DNA of 64,000 nucleotides from Pelodera strongyloides (lineage: Eukaryota; Nematoda; Chromadorea; Rhabditida; Rhabditidae), in the NCBI GenBank assembly GCA_036852015.1, contig JAANDG010000530.1, positions 39,072-103,071 of the forward strand, written 5' to 3'. This document shows, piece after piece, positions 14,101 through 25,787 of the stretch (position 1 is its first letter; every line of letters begins with the position of its first letter). The position numbers and the translations under genes were made by a program. The notes under the pieces are model-generated. The model saw nothing but the letters and a program-made list of their open reading frames with translations, ran no database searches and was not told where the DNA came from.

Positions 14101-15831
14101 TTATTGTTTTGTACACAACGAGTCTGCATTTTGCATGCACCCTCCATTGGTTTACAAAACGGCCTTCGACCTTTACAGCAGAAATTTTCTTCAAGTACAG
14201 TAACCGAGTCATACCTTAAAAGACGCAATTGTGCCGCTTTCCAGAATTAGTGGCTAATAACGAACCTTAGCTCTTCGCATTTCATCGAGTATCTATGACG
14301 ATAAATGGGTAGTCAGGGTGTGAATGTCTCATTCAATTTGGGTCCTTTTCCGAGATGATCACTAATGATGAAGAGCCGTGGCATTTTGAATAGGAAAGGA
14401 GGTACATATAGAAGCAATAGGAAAATCGATCGATAAACAGGCTCCTGTGCGGTTGAAGACCCAAATATTGTTGATTATACGTATTTCCATAGAAGGTGCA
14501 GGCTCACTTTGAACGGAAAAATCTTGAATTGTATGGTTGAAGTAGAACTAGAACGAATTAGAGGAAAGAGAAGACATGACAGCCCGCAAGCAGCAAATAG
14601 CTCGAATCCACAACTAAACACAAGCCGGAACGAGGCTAATTTAAAACCACACTCTTCCCCGTCACCACACGAAGGTATTAAAATTTTCGCAACAAATATC
14701 AATGAACGTAGTGCGTCGAATTACTGAGCGGTCTTGCAATTTAGCAAGAATAGTGACAAAAATAAAGGAAGCTTAAGTGAAATAAAATAAAAATTCAAAT
14801 ATCTAAAAAGAATAAAAGTCAACTAACATGAATGACAGCGGACCGAAAGTCGAGTTGAGCCCCTGCATTGGCCACATTTGCATCTGAAATAATTAAAACA
14901 ATTGTTCACCACAAACAACCGAATAGATAAAAGTGGAACAAAAAAAAGTATTTACTGTATGACTTGGCGCACACGGTACCACTCACTTCACTATTTGTAG
15001 TAAAATCTCGACAGTATCTTACCTTGGAGTGTTTGGAGTCTGCGAACCGCATGACTGTTCTGAGCGGCGGGTGCAAGCGATTGGCGACGCTTTACAAACG
15101 CCCTTCCTACGACCATAAGGACATCTGGATATTTATTTGAAGATAGTACATTCGTGTATAAATATAAACCTCATCCACAACACTTTTGCACAGAACTAGA
15201 GAAAGCTTTGAAAATCTGTTCTTTTGATGTTTAAAGATGACAATGCAAAGCATAGTAAGATTTGAGTCGACAAAGACGTATCACTTTTAATAAATCAGGT
15301 CAGACAGGAAATTTAATCCAGTGGAGAAAAAAAAATGTAATTGAATGAGGTTTGCTAAACTTGGTATTGATATATATATATATAAACAGACTCCGTTAAC
15401 ATTAACTTCCAAAAAAAACTGTGCATTGTCAAGCTCAGAAAGCAACGAGATTAATTACATTTAATGATGTGTTGATCTGATTAAAAGGTTTCTTCGGACT
15501 GGTACGATATAGCGTTTGTCCGGAGAACACGAGAAAACGTGACATTTCTTCAACTCAATGCTGCAACTATGCAAATTATGGGTTGACAGAAGTGTCAAGC
15601 AGAAGCCAGCGAATCACATAATGTGTTTTCTTCTTCATGAATTTATGGCTTGTCGCGTACTGTAACGCAAAAAAACGAAAATAGAAAACAGAAACTAAGG
15701 CTATAGTAATTCGAGAAAACATGCGATAAAAGGAGTTTCCTCAGTTTCTTTTAGATAAAACTTAGCGCCAAGCTCGTCGAAGCCAGTAATCTTGAGCGCT
15801 CGTTTTGTGTGCTGCCAAGAGGAAAGCTATC
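7623..15831 (-). CDS. Unidentified multi-exon gene, 5' end not found
   Basis: I do not recognise this protein. Candidate minus-strand exons, in order: 15831-15762, 15124-15023, 14883-14828, 12353-12229, 8405-8340 and a terminal 8172-7623 ending in TAG. Each has an AG acceptor and, except the last, a GT donor, and the reading phases agree across all junctions. The 8405-8340 exon starts and ends in the same phase, so it could be skipped. The terminal exon encodes about 183 residues, rich in Ser, Gln, Arg and Pro, with no membrane segment or known domain, ending SEWDA. Upstream exons are Ala/Ser/Arg-rich (for example ARRASEAV). This looks like the flexible C-terminal part of a larger cytoplasmic protein. 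The long intron 12228-8406 holds further frames (such as 11046-11285, minus) that I could not place. Confidence 0.5.
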
Positions 15832-17633
15832 CTAATTTGGAAGAGGATTGAAGGAGAAAATACACTTAAGAAGTAACTCGAGCTTCCTCCACAAAGCACA
15901 ACCGTCTTAGAAGCAAAATACTGTGTGACGCAAAACACGATGAACTATTAGTCAAACATGCAAGCACTCGCAGTTAGAAATTCTATACGTAGAAGTTGTA
16001 CACGAAAACATAATTCATTCAATAATCATACAATATGAAAACTTGCTTTGCTACATGAGAAATACTGTAGTATTACTGCTTATTTCAAGCACAATACTAC
16101 TACGATATAGCATCTGCAAAATGAGCTTATTGTCTAAGGTCAAACTTTAGCTTCCCCCAGTTTGTGTTTTAGAGTGGGAGGCAAAGCATGAAATTGAATC
16201 CGTTTGCGACCAAGTAAGACTTGTGTGTGAGTTTGAAGCACACCACAGATTTGCGTATAGCAAGATGTAAAGGCACGTGCGTAAGGTCAAATTAGTATGT
16301 AAGAAAAATTGAGGGAGGTAACTTCTAGCGTTCGTTGCATTACTTGATATTTACTAATATAAAAATGATATTTTTTCGTATTCAAATGCTACATTGAAAA
16401 AAAGCTTCTCCTGCGCTCTTAGAATTTTTGTTTAACTAGAACAGCTTGAACGAACAACGAAGAGATTATTTGTTGATCCTTAATTAACCACAGACGTTGC
16501 CCAGCTTCTTATTCACACATTAACGTTACTCGACTCAGTTTTACAATGAACGCTAACTCTAAGAAAAACGAATATTATTCATAATAAGAAAAACAAACGG
16601 GGGCAGCAAAACTATAATGGATGCAATAGATCGGGAGGAAGGCGGGAGACCCATGGTCGTATGTCCCTAGTCGAAGGGGGAAGATGTTCAGGGGTCTAAT
16701 TAATACGGACACCGGAAAAAAAACCACAAGGAGTGCGTGTGTGTACATGGTGTGTGTGTATATTAGAGGGACCAAAAGGCATTTAGTTTCACATGTCTGC
16801 ACACTCTTCAAGTTAGAACTTCAACAGGACGTCGCAGACTGAATATCATCCAAATAACAAACAACAAAAAACCCATGAATGATGGAAGACCTCACTTAGT
16901 AATGTTAAAACGGAATGTTCTTCAAAGTATATGAAAATGACAAGGTAAATAATGTTCTGGATACTAAGGCAGCGTAAAACAGCAACTTTTTAGTAATTAG
17001 TAATGGTCATTGATACAAATCCGCTCGACGATCATCAGCTAATTGTTAGTGGTCAATGCCGTCAGGATAAGTAATCCTCTCATTGTCTTGCTTCTTTCTT
17101 TCACCAATTAAAGGTAAACAAAAATGTTAAATGAACAAAAGCGTGTTCAATATCCTGAACAATTCATTCAGCTTAATATTACGCGACTGGCCAGAGTGGT
17201 GCAAGAAAGAAATGGCAACTTTGCAAACGGAATAGGGGATTAATTCAAACGACGAAAAACACCATTGTTTCATCGTTTCCTCGAGACGCCAGTAATCCCA
17301 AAAAGCGGCCATAAAGAAAAAGGAGAAGCTGTGCTGGAATTTGAATCGGTCCACGATCGAAAGAACAGTTAACATTATTTTCAGGGTTTGGATGTGCATG
17401 TGATTCTTCGTAGCTTGTCATATTTCTATCTTCTCTCGGTCGTTGCTGATCTCTTCCAGAAGTATGACAACTGAGCCAATCAACATGGAAATATTTCCAC
17501 TTCTAACCTTACAATTAGTTCTTTTGCGGACGCCATTTACGTAAAAAAAAATTCGAAGCATAAATTTTAATGAAACAAATAAGTAACTTATTTTTTGACG
17601 ACTGCAATTTCTACGTAAAAAGCACCAAAAGTT
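15832..17633. other. Intergenic, no gene recognised
   Basis: No exon-like segment was found with confidence. The first exons of the 7.6-15.8 kb minus-strand gene may lie here. The minus frame at 16575-16811 is hydrophobic but has no splice context that I could use. Confidence 0.4.
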
Positions 17634-17707
17634 TGCCGCCAGCAGGGGTCGAACCTGCGACCTTGGGCTTATTAGACCCACGCTCTAACCGACTGAGCTA
17701 TGGCGGC
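17634..17707 (-). tRNA. tRNA-Ile (anticodon AAT)
   Basis: Read on the minus strand this is a full 74-nt cloverleaf. The acceptor stem GCCGCCA pairs with TGGCGGC and the discriminator is A. The D arm is GCTCAGTCGGTTAGAGC. The anticodon stem is TGGGT/GCCCA with one G-U pair, and the loop CTAATAA gives anticodon AAT (read as inosine-AU). The T arm is GCAGG/CCTGC with loop TTCGACC. There is no intron and no encoded CCA. A TTTT run lies a few bases downstream as a Pol III terminator. The internal A and B boxes are intact, so the gene is expected to be functional. Confidence 0.96.
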
Positions 17708-19619
17708 CACACAGCACAGCTCTTCTGTTCCCTCCAAATTGCTTTCTCTTCGCAAAATTGCAAAACACAACAATTTATTTAGAAACAACTGTTCAGCAAA
17801 ACACAACAGAGAATAATATATGGAGCAATCATTAGATGTTGAACTGCAAAAAATCGTATTAAAATTTAAACAAATAGTTAAAAGGCTCAAATAGCGTAAT
17901 AAGGCACTAAAATATGAATTGAAAGTCTGAAAAATAACACAAATAAAAACAAAATAAATAGTGTGGTTAGTCTAAACCGGTAGAGCTTGCGCAAAAACCT
18001 TCTTTAAATTAGGAAAATAAAGACAGACATGTTATGTTCAGCAAAATGCAATAAATAAGAATTGAGGGACATAAGATAGGTGAGACGAATTCTAGAGCAA
18101 AAATGTCAGACCGTCGAATAGTTGAATTTTCCAAATTGGTCAACAGTTTTCAATTCAGCAGCATTGAGTGTCTTGAAATACTATTTTTGTATTATGGATG
18201 GATTACCAAGGAGAACACGGATCATACTTTGATGGTGCGCGGCGAAAACCAGGCGCGAAAGTTTTACGTCTCTCGCGTTGGACCAAAAGATTCAAAAAGC
18301 TGTGCAGAACGATGGCGTCAGACGACTTGGCCCCACCATCAGTCTCTCGCGAAAGGATACTCAGGAAACTCACGAGAACCTCAGAAATTGACAATTTGTC
18401 TAATTGTAAGACTGGGAGAGGTGCACGATGCACCGTCAAAGTTTCGCGATATAGACCTTGGGTATGTATGAACAACACGAAAATTATGTGGTCACTATGA
18501 TTGAATAGTCATCTACATTTATAAATCTTCATGCATGAAGGATTAGAAAAATGGGAAACATTTGTTCTATGCAACATGTCTGACAATGAGATCGATAAAC
18601 TGATCCAGTTAATGAAAGTTAGTGACACAATTAAAATTAGCCAAATAATCAAACACGTGTTCTTAATTTGCCCTCGGGCTGAATGAAGAAAATCATATCA
18701 GTGCGTAAGAACTAATTGTCTTGACTTATTTTCTCCAATAGAGAGCAAATCTGATTCTTGATCATCTCTTCGTTCCGACGAAGCTAAAGTAGCGTCATAT
18801 TTCAGTCGATACTTGATGTCGCTTGGTAGACATTAACCTAATGTAGACCCGCATTGCTCGCAATAGTATTTTGGATCGGGCGTGCACTACACGATATAAA
18901 AACAGAAACTGATTGGTCTGATACGCATGCATAAACTCTCACCTGGTCACCAAGGACGATATTTTCGACGGTGTTGAGAAAGACAGTAGTGGTAAACAGC
19001 GAAAGGTTCTCGCTGTCCAGAATCACAATCCTAGAAATTAAAAATCATTCAAGGCTCATTCACACGGGGAAAAACAAGCTTTTCGGAGGAATGCAGGTTA
19101 CGTAAACCGCGGCTTTTAATGGCAAAACATGGCAACTTGACTCGAATTGTTTTACGAACCAAATGAGTATATTATGCAATGCGGTTTTCACACACATGAT
19201 TGCCCAATCATGGTTTCCTCACGGCAGTCTTGCATACCTGCACAGTTTGTTTTCCTCATGTCCAGTTGCGTTTTCGGTAGCAATTGGCAACAAATTTCAT
19301 TTTCAATTGAAGATAAATTCAAAAGCGTAGGGTCGGGAATCGATCGCGCCATCATGAGATTACCATACGCTTGTTTAAATTGTTAACTTGCTCAGGATCG
19401 CGGTCACGCGATAAAAGCTATCCTACAGTTAAAACATTAAATGCATTTATTCATCACATAAGAGCGTGTGTGGGCCTATTAAATCAAATCAGTAAAGGTT
19501 GGCGTGCGAGGGAAGTGACAACTATAATAAATCAAAGAAACAATAAATGGATAATAATATGAGAACTATATTAGAAAAAATAAATAAAAATTATGATAAT
19601 AAATATATAAATAAACTGA
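17708..19619. other. Intergenic with one possible plus-strand exon
   Basis: Apart from the candidate exon at 18198-18464, no gene was recognised. Several AT-rich frames exist but lack splice or family support. Confidence 0.4.
18198..18464 (+). CDS. Possible exon encoding a basic hypothetical peptide
   Basis: An ATG-initiated frame of about 89 codons runs into a good donor (TGG followed by GTATGT at 18465). Base composition is clearly richer in GC than the flanks. The peptide is strongly basic, with clusters such as RWTKRFKKLC and RERILRKLTR, and has no membrane segment. I cannot assign a family and found no partner exon downstream. An overlapping frame at 18103-18471 competes for the same sequence. 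It may be a first exon or chance. Confidence 0.3.
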
Positions 19620-20088
19620 AGCAATAAAATTCAATATCAAGCTCGAGCTTGACAACCCGTTTCGGCCCCTAAGCCACAGACGGGATTTACAATTGCGGAG
19701 GGGCCATCATCAGTGTGATGCCGCAATTGAAATTCTTAACTAAATTAATATAAAGTAGAAATTGTACACTAATTTTGAGAGTATTAACTAATAAATAATA
19801 TAGTGAAATTATACTAGAGTGCTATTTTAGAATTTAGAATAATGGTAAATAAGAATAAAATTAGAATACTTAGAAGAAATGGTATTGAATGGCATTGTAA
19901 TTGTAAGTCTTTGCTAAGGATGTATTTGGTAGTGCTATTATTATAGAGTGCGAGACAGAAGAGAGCGATAGACATGCAGTGACATCTGTAGGTACAAGGC
20001 ATGGCCCTCCCGTACTATGTGCGTAGAGTATATTGATCCTAGCTAACCTATCTGTGAAGTAAAGAACATAGCGACATTGATAGCAATC

Positions 20089-21895
20089 TCAAATTGAATG
20101 CAACCATTTTAGCATATGCTTTAAGGTAAGATCATATTTATGAGTAATGATGGGATATTTGTGCAGTACTTTGCTAATGGTACTCAAAATAATAGGTTTA
20201 GGGTATTTGTTAGAGATAAGTTTATAAACGAATTGCGTAACCTTGGATTTGAAGAAATCTATAGTAGATGTGCATCGATTAATTCGGATTATCTCGCCAA
20301 TAATACAACTAATTTTGATTTTGATACTAATATTACTGTCAAACATAGGAAACCGAATAACATCGAAGGTGTAATCGTCTGTCTTATTATACATATTAAC
20401 GGTCCATATATCGTTAGTTCTTTTTAAGTATAAATCGAGGAAAGCTGCTTCTTTTGTGGAGGTATTGGCGGGTTCTAGAGTTAAGGAGTTGGGATATATA
20501 TTACACACCGCGGAAAGAATATTATGATCATTATAGAAAATGGCAATATCGTCCATGTACCTTTTAATATCGGTTTTAAAGGAGATTTGAACATTAGCGG
20601 GTATTTTAAGATACTTGAACTCAATCATTGAGAGAGTCAAATCTGCTAGTAAAGGAGAAGCATTCCCTCCTTGTGGTACACCTTTAATTTGATGAAATAC
20701 CTTATTACGAAAAATCAGAAAGCTGTTTTTAACAATATAGCTAACAACGTTAATGAGTTCACTTTTCGAGTAGCAATTTTTACCGTAAGTGTCAGAATAA
20801 AAGCACTTATTGTACCCAATATTAAGATAATCTTTATTAGCATTTTTAAAACAAATATCAATAAGATGGAAGATGTTATCGAGAACACAGTTATGTGGTA
20901 AATTAGTGAATAAACTAGTAAAATCCATAATCTTTACGTTTTGATATTTGTTGAGACTCGCGGTGCAGGTCACAGAAAGAGAATTATCGATCGAAAAATA
21001 ACGCAACTTATTTTCATTCCAGTTTCCTGCAGCCTTACAATAGTTTCGAAAATGCGTTTTGAAATGTTTTAAAGCTTTTTGAAGCATTACGGAAAGAGTT
21101 TTAAGTGAGCTGTTTTTGGCTGCTGTTATGAATCGCATTTTTACTGTGGGTTTATGTAATTTGGGTATGCCATATATAATTGGAAGATTCGAATCAATAT
21201 CAGAGCATTCAATACCTAAGATCTTACAATATTGGATATGGCGTGATACAATAGCTTCAGGGGGTTCAATACTGTAAGGTTGATATGTGTCATTACCGCG
21301 AATTTCTGCAACACGTGCGTTATCCTTAGGAACTTGTGTGATACCTAATTCTTTAAAGATATGAAATGAATACAGGATTGGACATGAAAAACAGAAATTT
21401 GCAGAGGCCTTATCTACGCATGTTAATATAAAGTCTTGTTTAAGCTTACGGAGCTCATGTGCTATTTGACAATTATTTGCACTATTAAATTTAAGTTTTG
21501 TAGTTTGTAGCTTGGTTATATAGGAAAGAGTAATCTGGTGCGATTATGTTTGCTTTTTGTAAATGTCTGGAAAGACTTGTAGTCAAGTTATCCACAGAAA
21601 CTTTTAGTAGACTTTGAATTTTTTCCTTTCTGAAAGGTTCCCTAAATTTTGTACCTTTGCCTAAAAGCTCAGAAGCTTTAGGATAAAATTCTTTGAATAT
21701 TTCACTATTACCGGTGATTATATGTTGAGAACCATCATGAGTAATTATTTCTTTTGCGGAACAATACTGCAGGTATTTAAGACAATTGCACTGATAATTC
21801 TTCGATATACTGCCTGTGGAGACAAATGCCTTATAGTTGAAAAGAGAGGGACCAAGGGGTGTATTATATTGATATCTGAACGCAATCTTAGGTAG
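20089..21895 (-). pseudogene. Penelope-like reverse transcriptase part
   Basis: The frame is open from about 21532 to the stop at 20089 (roughly 480 codons). Upstream sequence continues in another frame from 21895 to about 21535, so one frameshift is needed to join them. Family signatures are clear: YGIPKLHKP near the start of the RT core, MDFTSLFTNLP as the first catalytic block, GVPQGGNASPLLADL, and the RYMDD catalytic aspartates, all intact. Its role would be target-primed reverse transcription of the element RNA. The plus-strand frames opposite it are shadows. The N-terminal part ends where the nested inverted-repeat element begins. Confidence 0.85.
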
Positions 21896-21912
21896 ATACT
21901 GCGTTCGTTTTT

Positions 21913-24007
21913 GGCGGACCGCCCAGCGAAAATAATGGCGAACCGCCTGTCCACCTGCATGGCGGATGTGTCAATTGAATTATTTTCGCTAGGCGCTTCG
22001 CTGTTTTGCTACAAATAGTGTAGCATCCCCTCTCGCCGGAGAGACGCAGGCAAGGGAGAATATTAAACCACGCTATAAACTACGAATTAATAATAAACAC
22101 ACCACACAAATAAACCATATTCATAGACAACAAATGATGCGCGAATTCTTTTATGTGCAAACAACTGAAACAACAGTAAAAAAGCACCGAGTTCCAACGT
22201 TCCAACATAAATACATTGGCTAAAATGATCAGCACTTGGCCCTCTTGCCTCTATCCGGCTTACCAATCAAAATTAATGGTAAAAAAATTAGAGCACAACT
22301 CATAGTCCTATTTATACCCAGTCATAATGTAGCCATTTCTGACCAAACGTAGCCAAACTTGCTAGACAACACTCACTATAAATAGAGACCATCAACAAAC
22401 ATGTGAAGCACAACTATCCTATCTAATCCAAAGTAAAATATAAAGTCAGGGTTGCAGAGGACCGCGCTGCTAAAGTTTGTTATTGAAATTAAAATCTCTA
22501 TCCTGTGATCGGGACTGGGACACCACGTAAATGTCACATAAACACTAATATCAGTACAAATATCGAAATAAGAGAGTATGCCAAATATCGAAATCAAAGA
22601 GCTCACTCAGCTCGCAAGGTAATATAGCTTAAATCTTATGAAAAACACAGTAAAAGCTAATTTGTTAACACATGGGGACGACTAAATGCCAAAATGCAAA
22701 TGAACTAAATAATTAGGCTGTGCGAGCTGCTCGATGATCGGCGATCTGGCACATAATAGAAGAACGCGGGCTTATGAATCCTGCTGATTAAGTCTGACGC
22801 TTCTCCGCCCAGCGAAGGCCCGATTTCCCATTTCCCTGAAAAACCATCACGTGAGTATTATAATTAGAGACGGATACATATAAAACTCAGCATTGCGTCT
22901 GGTTGGATACACGTGCATCGGTTATACGAATCAATGGAGTGCCAAAATTATGCGCGGCGAGTAGGTAAAATAATTCGATAGAGTACACAACGCGCACAAA
23001 AAACCGATTATATAACAAACCTTGTGCGTGCGACGCGACATCTTCTAACTTCAACTCTGTCCTTCGCATTATAACGGGCTTGGTTCGTGGTTCGTTTAAT
23101 TTAACATGGCTTCTTGTAGTCGTTGGCTGTCATACGTTCCCGTCTAAAATGTATACGCTTTAAAAGGGAGATTATTGAGCGCTCAGCAAAATGGACCTGA
23201 TAGGGGAGGGGCGATAACCTCACGCACAACCACCTCTTAACCATCACCATACGTAAATTGTACTTAAATAGACTGGATCGAAACCTCTAGTTTTCTACGC
23301 ACCCTGTAACCTGTAAGATAGATTGGATTTATGTAAACCCAATTCTTCCCGTACACACTGTTTAAAAAAAGTCATACGAAGCTCGAAGGTTCTGTCTTTC
23401 CCATTTTCAACTACGTACCTTCTTTCTTCATCCGTTTGCTGATATGTTTTCGTCGTTTATTTCATAAGGCTGCGCCTGAAACGGACGGTCCTTCAGGCCA
23501 GGCCCCGAGCCTAAAATTAAGACATGCTTTGTTCACTGTAAATGTATCGCAAAACATGGAATAATGCGCACATCAAAGGAGAAATAGGCAAAGAAAAATA
23601 ATGTATTAGTCATTTCAGTGAACTGCAAACTAACCAAACAAAACGTTCACTTTGTTTCCGAAATTTAGGCCAGATAGGAACATTGATATTATACACATTA
23701 AAAACAACAACACCAACAGCAAATCCTTACACATCAAAGCAAAACATAGAAACAAATGGAGAAAATCCTTCAATGAAAAAAACCAAAGTTTTTGAAAATC
23801 AATCGGACCAAAATGTTGTTCTGTGATGCACGATACTACAGTATATCCACACAATTTCCCATTTAATTTTAACCCGCGAAGCGCCTACAGTAGTTTACTT
23901 TCGCCAGCGAATTAGGCAATGGAAATATTTTAGCTGGCGGGTTCGCGGGTATAAATATTTTAGCTGGGCGGGTTCGCGGGAGCAAATATTTTAGCTGGCG
24001 ACCCGCC
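21913..24007. mobile_element. Nested inverted-repeat DNA element inside the retroelement
   Basis: The left end reads GGCGGACCGCCCAGCGAAAA, and the complement of the right end reads GGCGGGTCGCCAGCTAAAAT, an imperfect terminal inverted repeat. Near the right end a roughly 30-bp unit (AAATATTTTAGCTGGCGGG) recurs at about 23923, 23953 and 23984. Removing this segment, with a few T/A bases of probable target duplication, restores one reading frame of the retroelement across the junction, which supports a discrete insertion. The 2.1 kb interior has no long reading frame and no recognised transposase, so it is a non-autonomous DNA element. Confidence 0.7.
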
Positions 24008-25003
24008 TAAGACGAACAGAGAGAGAAAGAGGGATATTATTGATTTGAAAAAGACGTTTAATTGCTGTTTTTATTTTATATTGTAAGTTGCATTTTTCAT
24101 TTATGAATTCAATATATGGAATAGTAACGGTAAAATCTGGTTTTTTAGGGGGTTGACTGTATCGGGTATGATCTTGGGACATGCTGATCTTACCACAAAG
24201 TGCTTCAATATTTAGTTTACTTTGTTTACTACATTCAGCTGAAAAATATTTATTGATAAGATATTTTTTAATCTTTAGCGGTAGAGTGTTATTTAGTTTA
24301 GTAATTTCCTTATAGTCTATAGGCTTGGACAAGTCAGGAATTTAAATTGGAGTAGAATTTTTAATACGTTTATTTCTTTTACCTCGGTTTTTTGGGGGTC
24401 TAATTACCTTGAGAGAAAAATAGGGCATGTTTTTGTTACCAAGGCTGATTCTGTCATTATCACTGATCAGTCCATAACCCTTAATTTGATCATTGAGTCC
24501 ATAAGGATGAGCCGTATTCAAAAGTTTAATCCAATATTCTTTATTTCTACGAATACTTGTATCCTGGTTTTCAGAAAGGCTGTCCAGAATGTGAATTGAG
24601 AATGTTTTATCTTGACATCCCGATTGACAGTCAGCAAAGTGCTTATACAAAATTGCTGTTTTAGACTCTTTCTTTATATTATATCGGTGTTGACTAAATC
24701 GCCTTAAGAGTACGCTTATTCACCAACAATTGAATACCGCTTTACCACAAGAATACAGAATAATTCCCTTGCTTTCGCAATTGGAATTCTTAGTACAGTA
24801 AGTGTAACTAGAATATTTAGTGGAACTCTATAAACAATACCTTCAAATGAAATAATGGGACATATTCTACAACGAATGTTGTTACATTTAGTTCCATCTT
24901 CTTTAGTACCTTCCAAAGAGGTAATTATAAGATTACGACCAAGCTTTTGGGAAGTAAAGTTGTTGAGACAATAGTATTCTGATTTGTTAGCAGGGCATAA
25001 CAT
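24008..25003 (-). pseudogene. GIY-YIG endonuclease and linker of the permuted retroelement
   Basis: The segment opens with a Cys-rich motif (KCNNIRCRICP). After a frameshift near 24840 it continues with a GIY-YIG-like region: CTKNSNCESKGI, then LLRRFSQHR, then YKHFADC, and finally WIKLLNTAHPYGLND, which matches the conserved tail of the Penelope endonuclease with its Glu/Trp block (NKEYWIKLL). An in-frame TGA lies at 24722-24720, in the region corresponding to the YIG half of the motif. A TAA at 24344-24342 interrupts the same frame before the linker. The domain would nick target DNA to prime reverse transcription. Confidence 0.75.
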
Positions 25004-25435
25004 TCCTCCGTTCGGCCGCCCTCGACCTTAGGAGTAAGCTAGTCGGGAGGACACTTCGACTCCTCTCGGAACCTCACATGGCGAAGTAGAGATTAAAAAA
25101 CCTCTGCCACGTTGGTACGAGGTCCTCGGGAACCGTACCTTCATGCCACTCCCATATTTACTAGCATTACTATGAAGGGGGTTCCTACAAGGAATGTGGT
25201 AGTAATGTTATTTTTAGAAAAATAAGGTAAAACTGATAGTCCACTAGCCCTCATAGTACCGGGTGAAGCAAGACTGTAGCCAATAACGTATCCAAACAAA
25301 ATTAAAGCTTCATACTATTATTTAAATTAATTACTAAGTTTGTAGTAAATACTGTAAGACCTAGAGCTACGTCTTAGGTCACGCCACAGGTATACGTTTT
25401 AAGGGAATGAAATTGAAGAAAATAAGTAATACATA

Positions 25436-25438
<3 letters not shown>

Positions 25439-25492
<54 letters not shown>
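25439..25492. repeat. A54 homopolymer
   Basis: Fifty-four consecutive A residues, then G and six more A. It may be the A tail of a plus-strand retroposed copy, or an expanded simple repeat. The exact length is unlikely to be reliable in any assembly. Confidence 0.95.
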
Positions 25493-25494
<2 letters not shown>

Positions 25495-25787
25495 AAAAAT
25501 TAGGGGGTATATGAGAGGGGTATATGCCGGTCTGGTAGGAAAAAGGTCTGAGAAAAATATGGAATTACAAAAGTTGTAAATGAAGTATAGGTAAATTGAA
25601 ATGGAAAATAACAACTGTGATAATAATTCAGTGAAACATTTTGAATATATGAAACATGTAATGAAATAATTGAAAATTGGATACAATATGAACAAATAAT
25701 CTATTAGGAAAACAATATTATTATAACTTAAATTAAAAGACAATGATATCCCGAAGGATATGCAAATGAGTAAAAAGATGTCCCTAA

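Larger units (their letters stand above)
19620..25010 (-). mobile_element. Penelope-like retroelement, permuted (Naiad/Chlamys type), decayed
   Basis: On the minus strand the order is a Cys-rich segment and GIY-YIG endonuclease (25003-24342), a linker (to about 24008), then a reverse transcriptase (about 21895-20089). In classical Penelope elements the GIY-YIG domain follows the reverse transcriptase. The upstream position seen here matches the permuted Naiad/Chlamys clade known from many invertebrates. Damage includes a frameshift near 24840, TGA at 24722-24720, TAA at 24344-24342, a frameshift near 21535, and a 2.1-kb nested insertion at 21913-24007. The reverse-transcriptase core remains open. 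Outer limits are approximate; about 450 bp of 3' untranslated sequence follows the RT stop. The copy cannot make its full protein. Confidence 0.8.

Noticed and set aside
20140..20901. Plus-strand frames opposite the reverse transcriptase
   Set aside because: Shadows of the RT frame, which carries all catalytic motifs on the minus strand.
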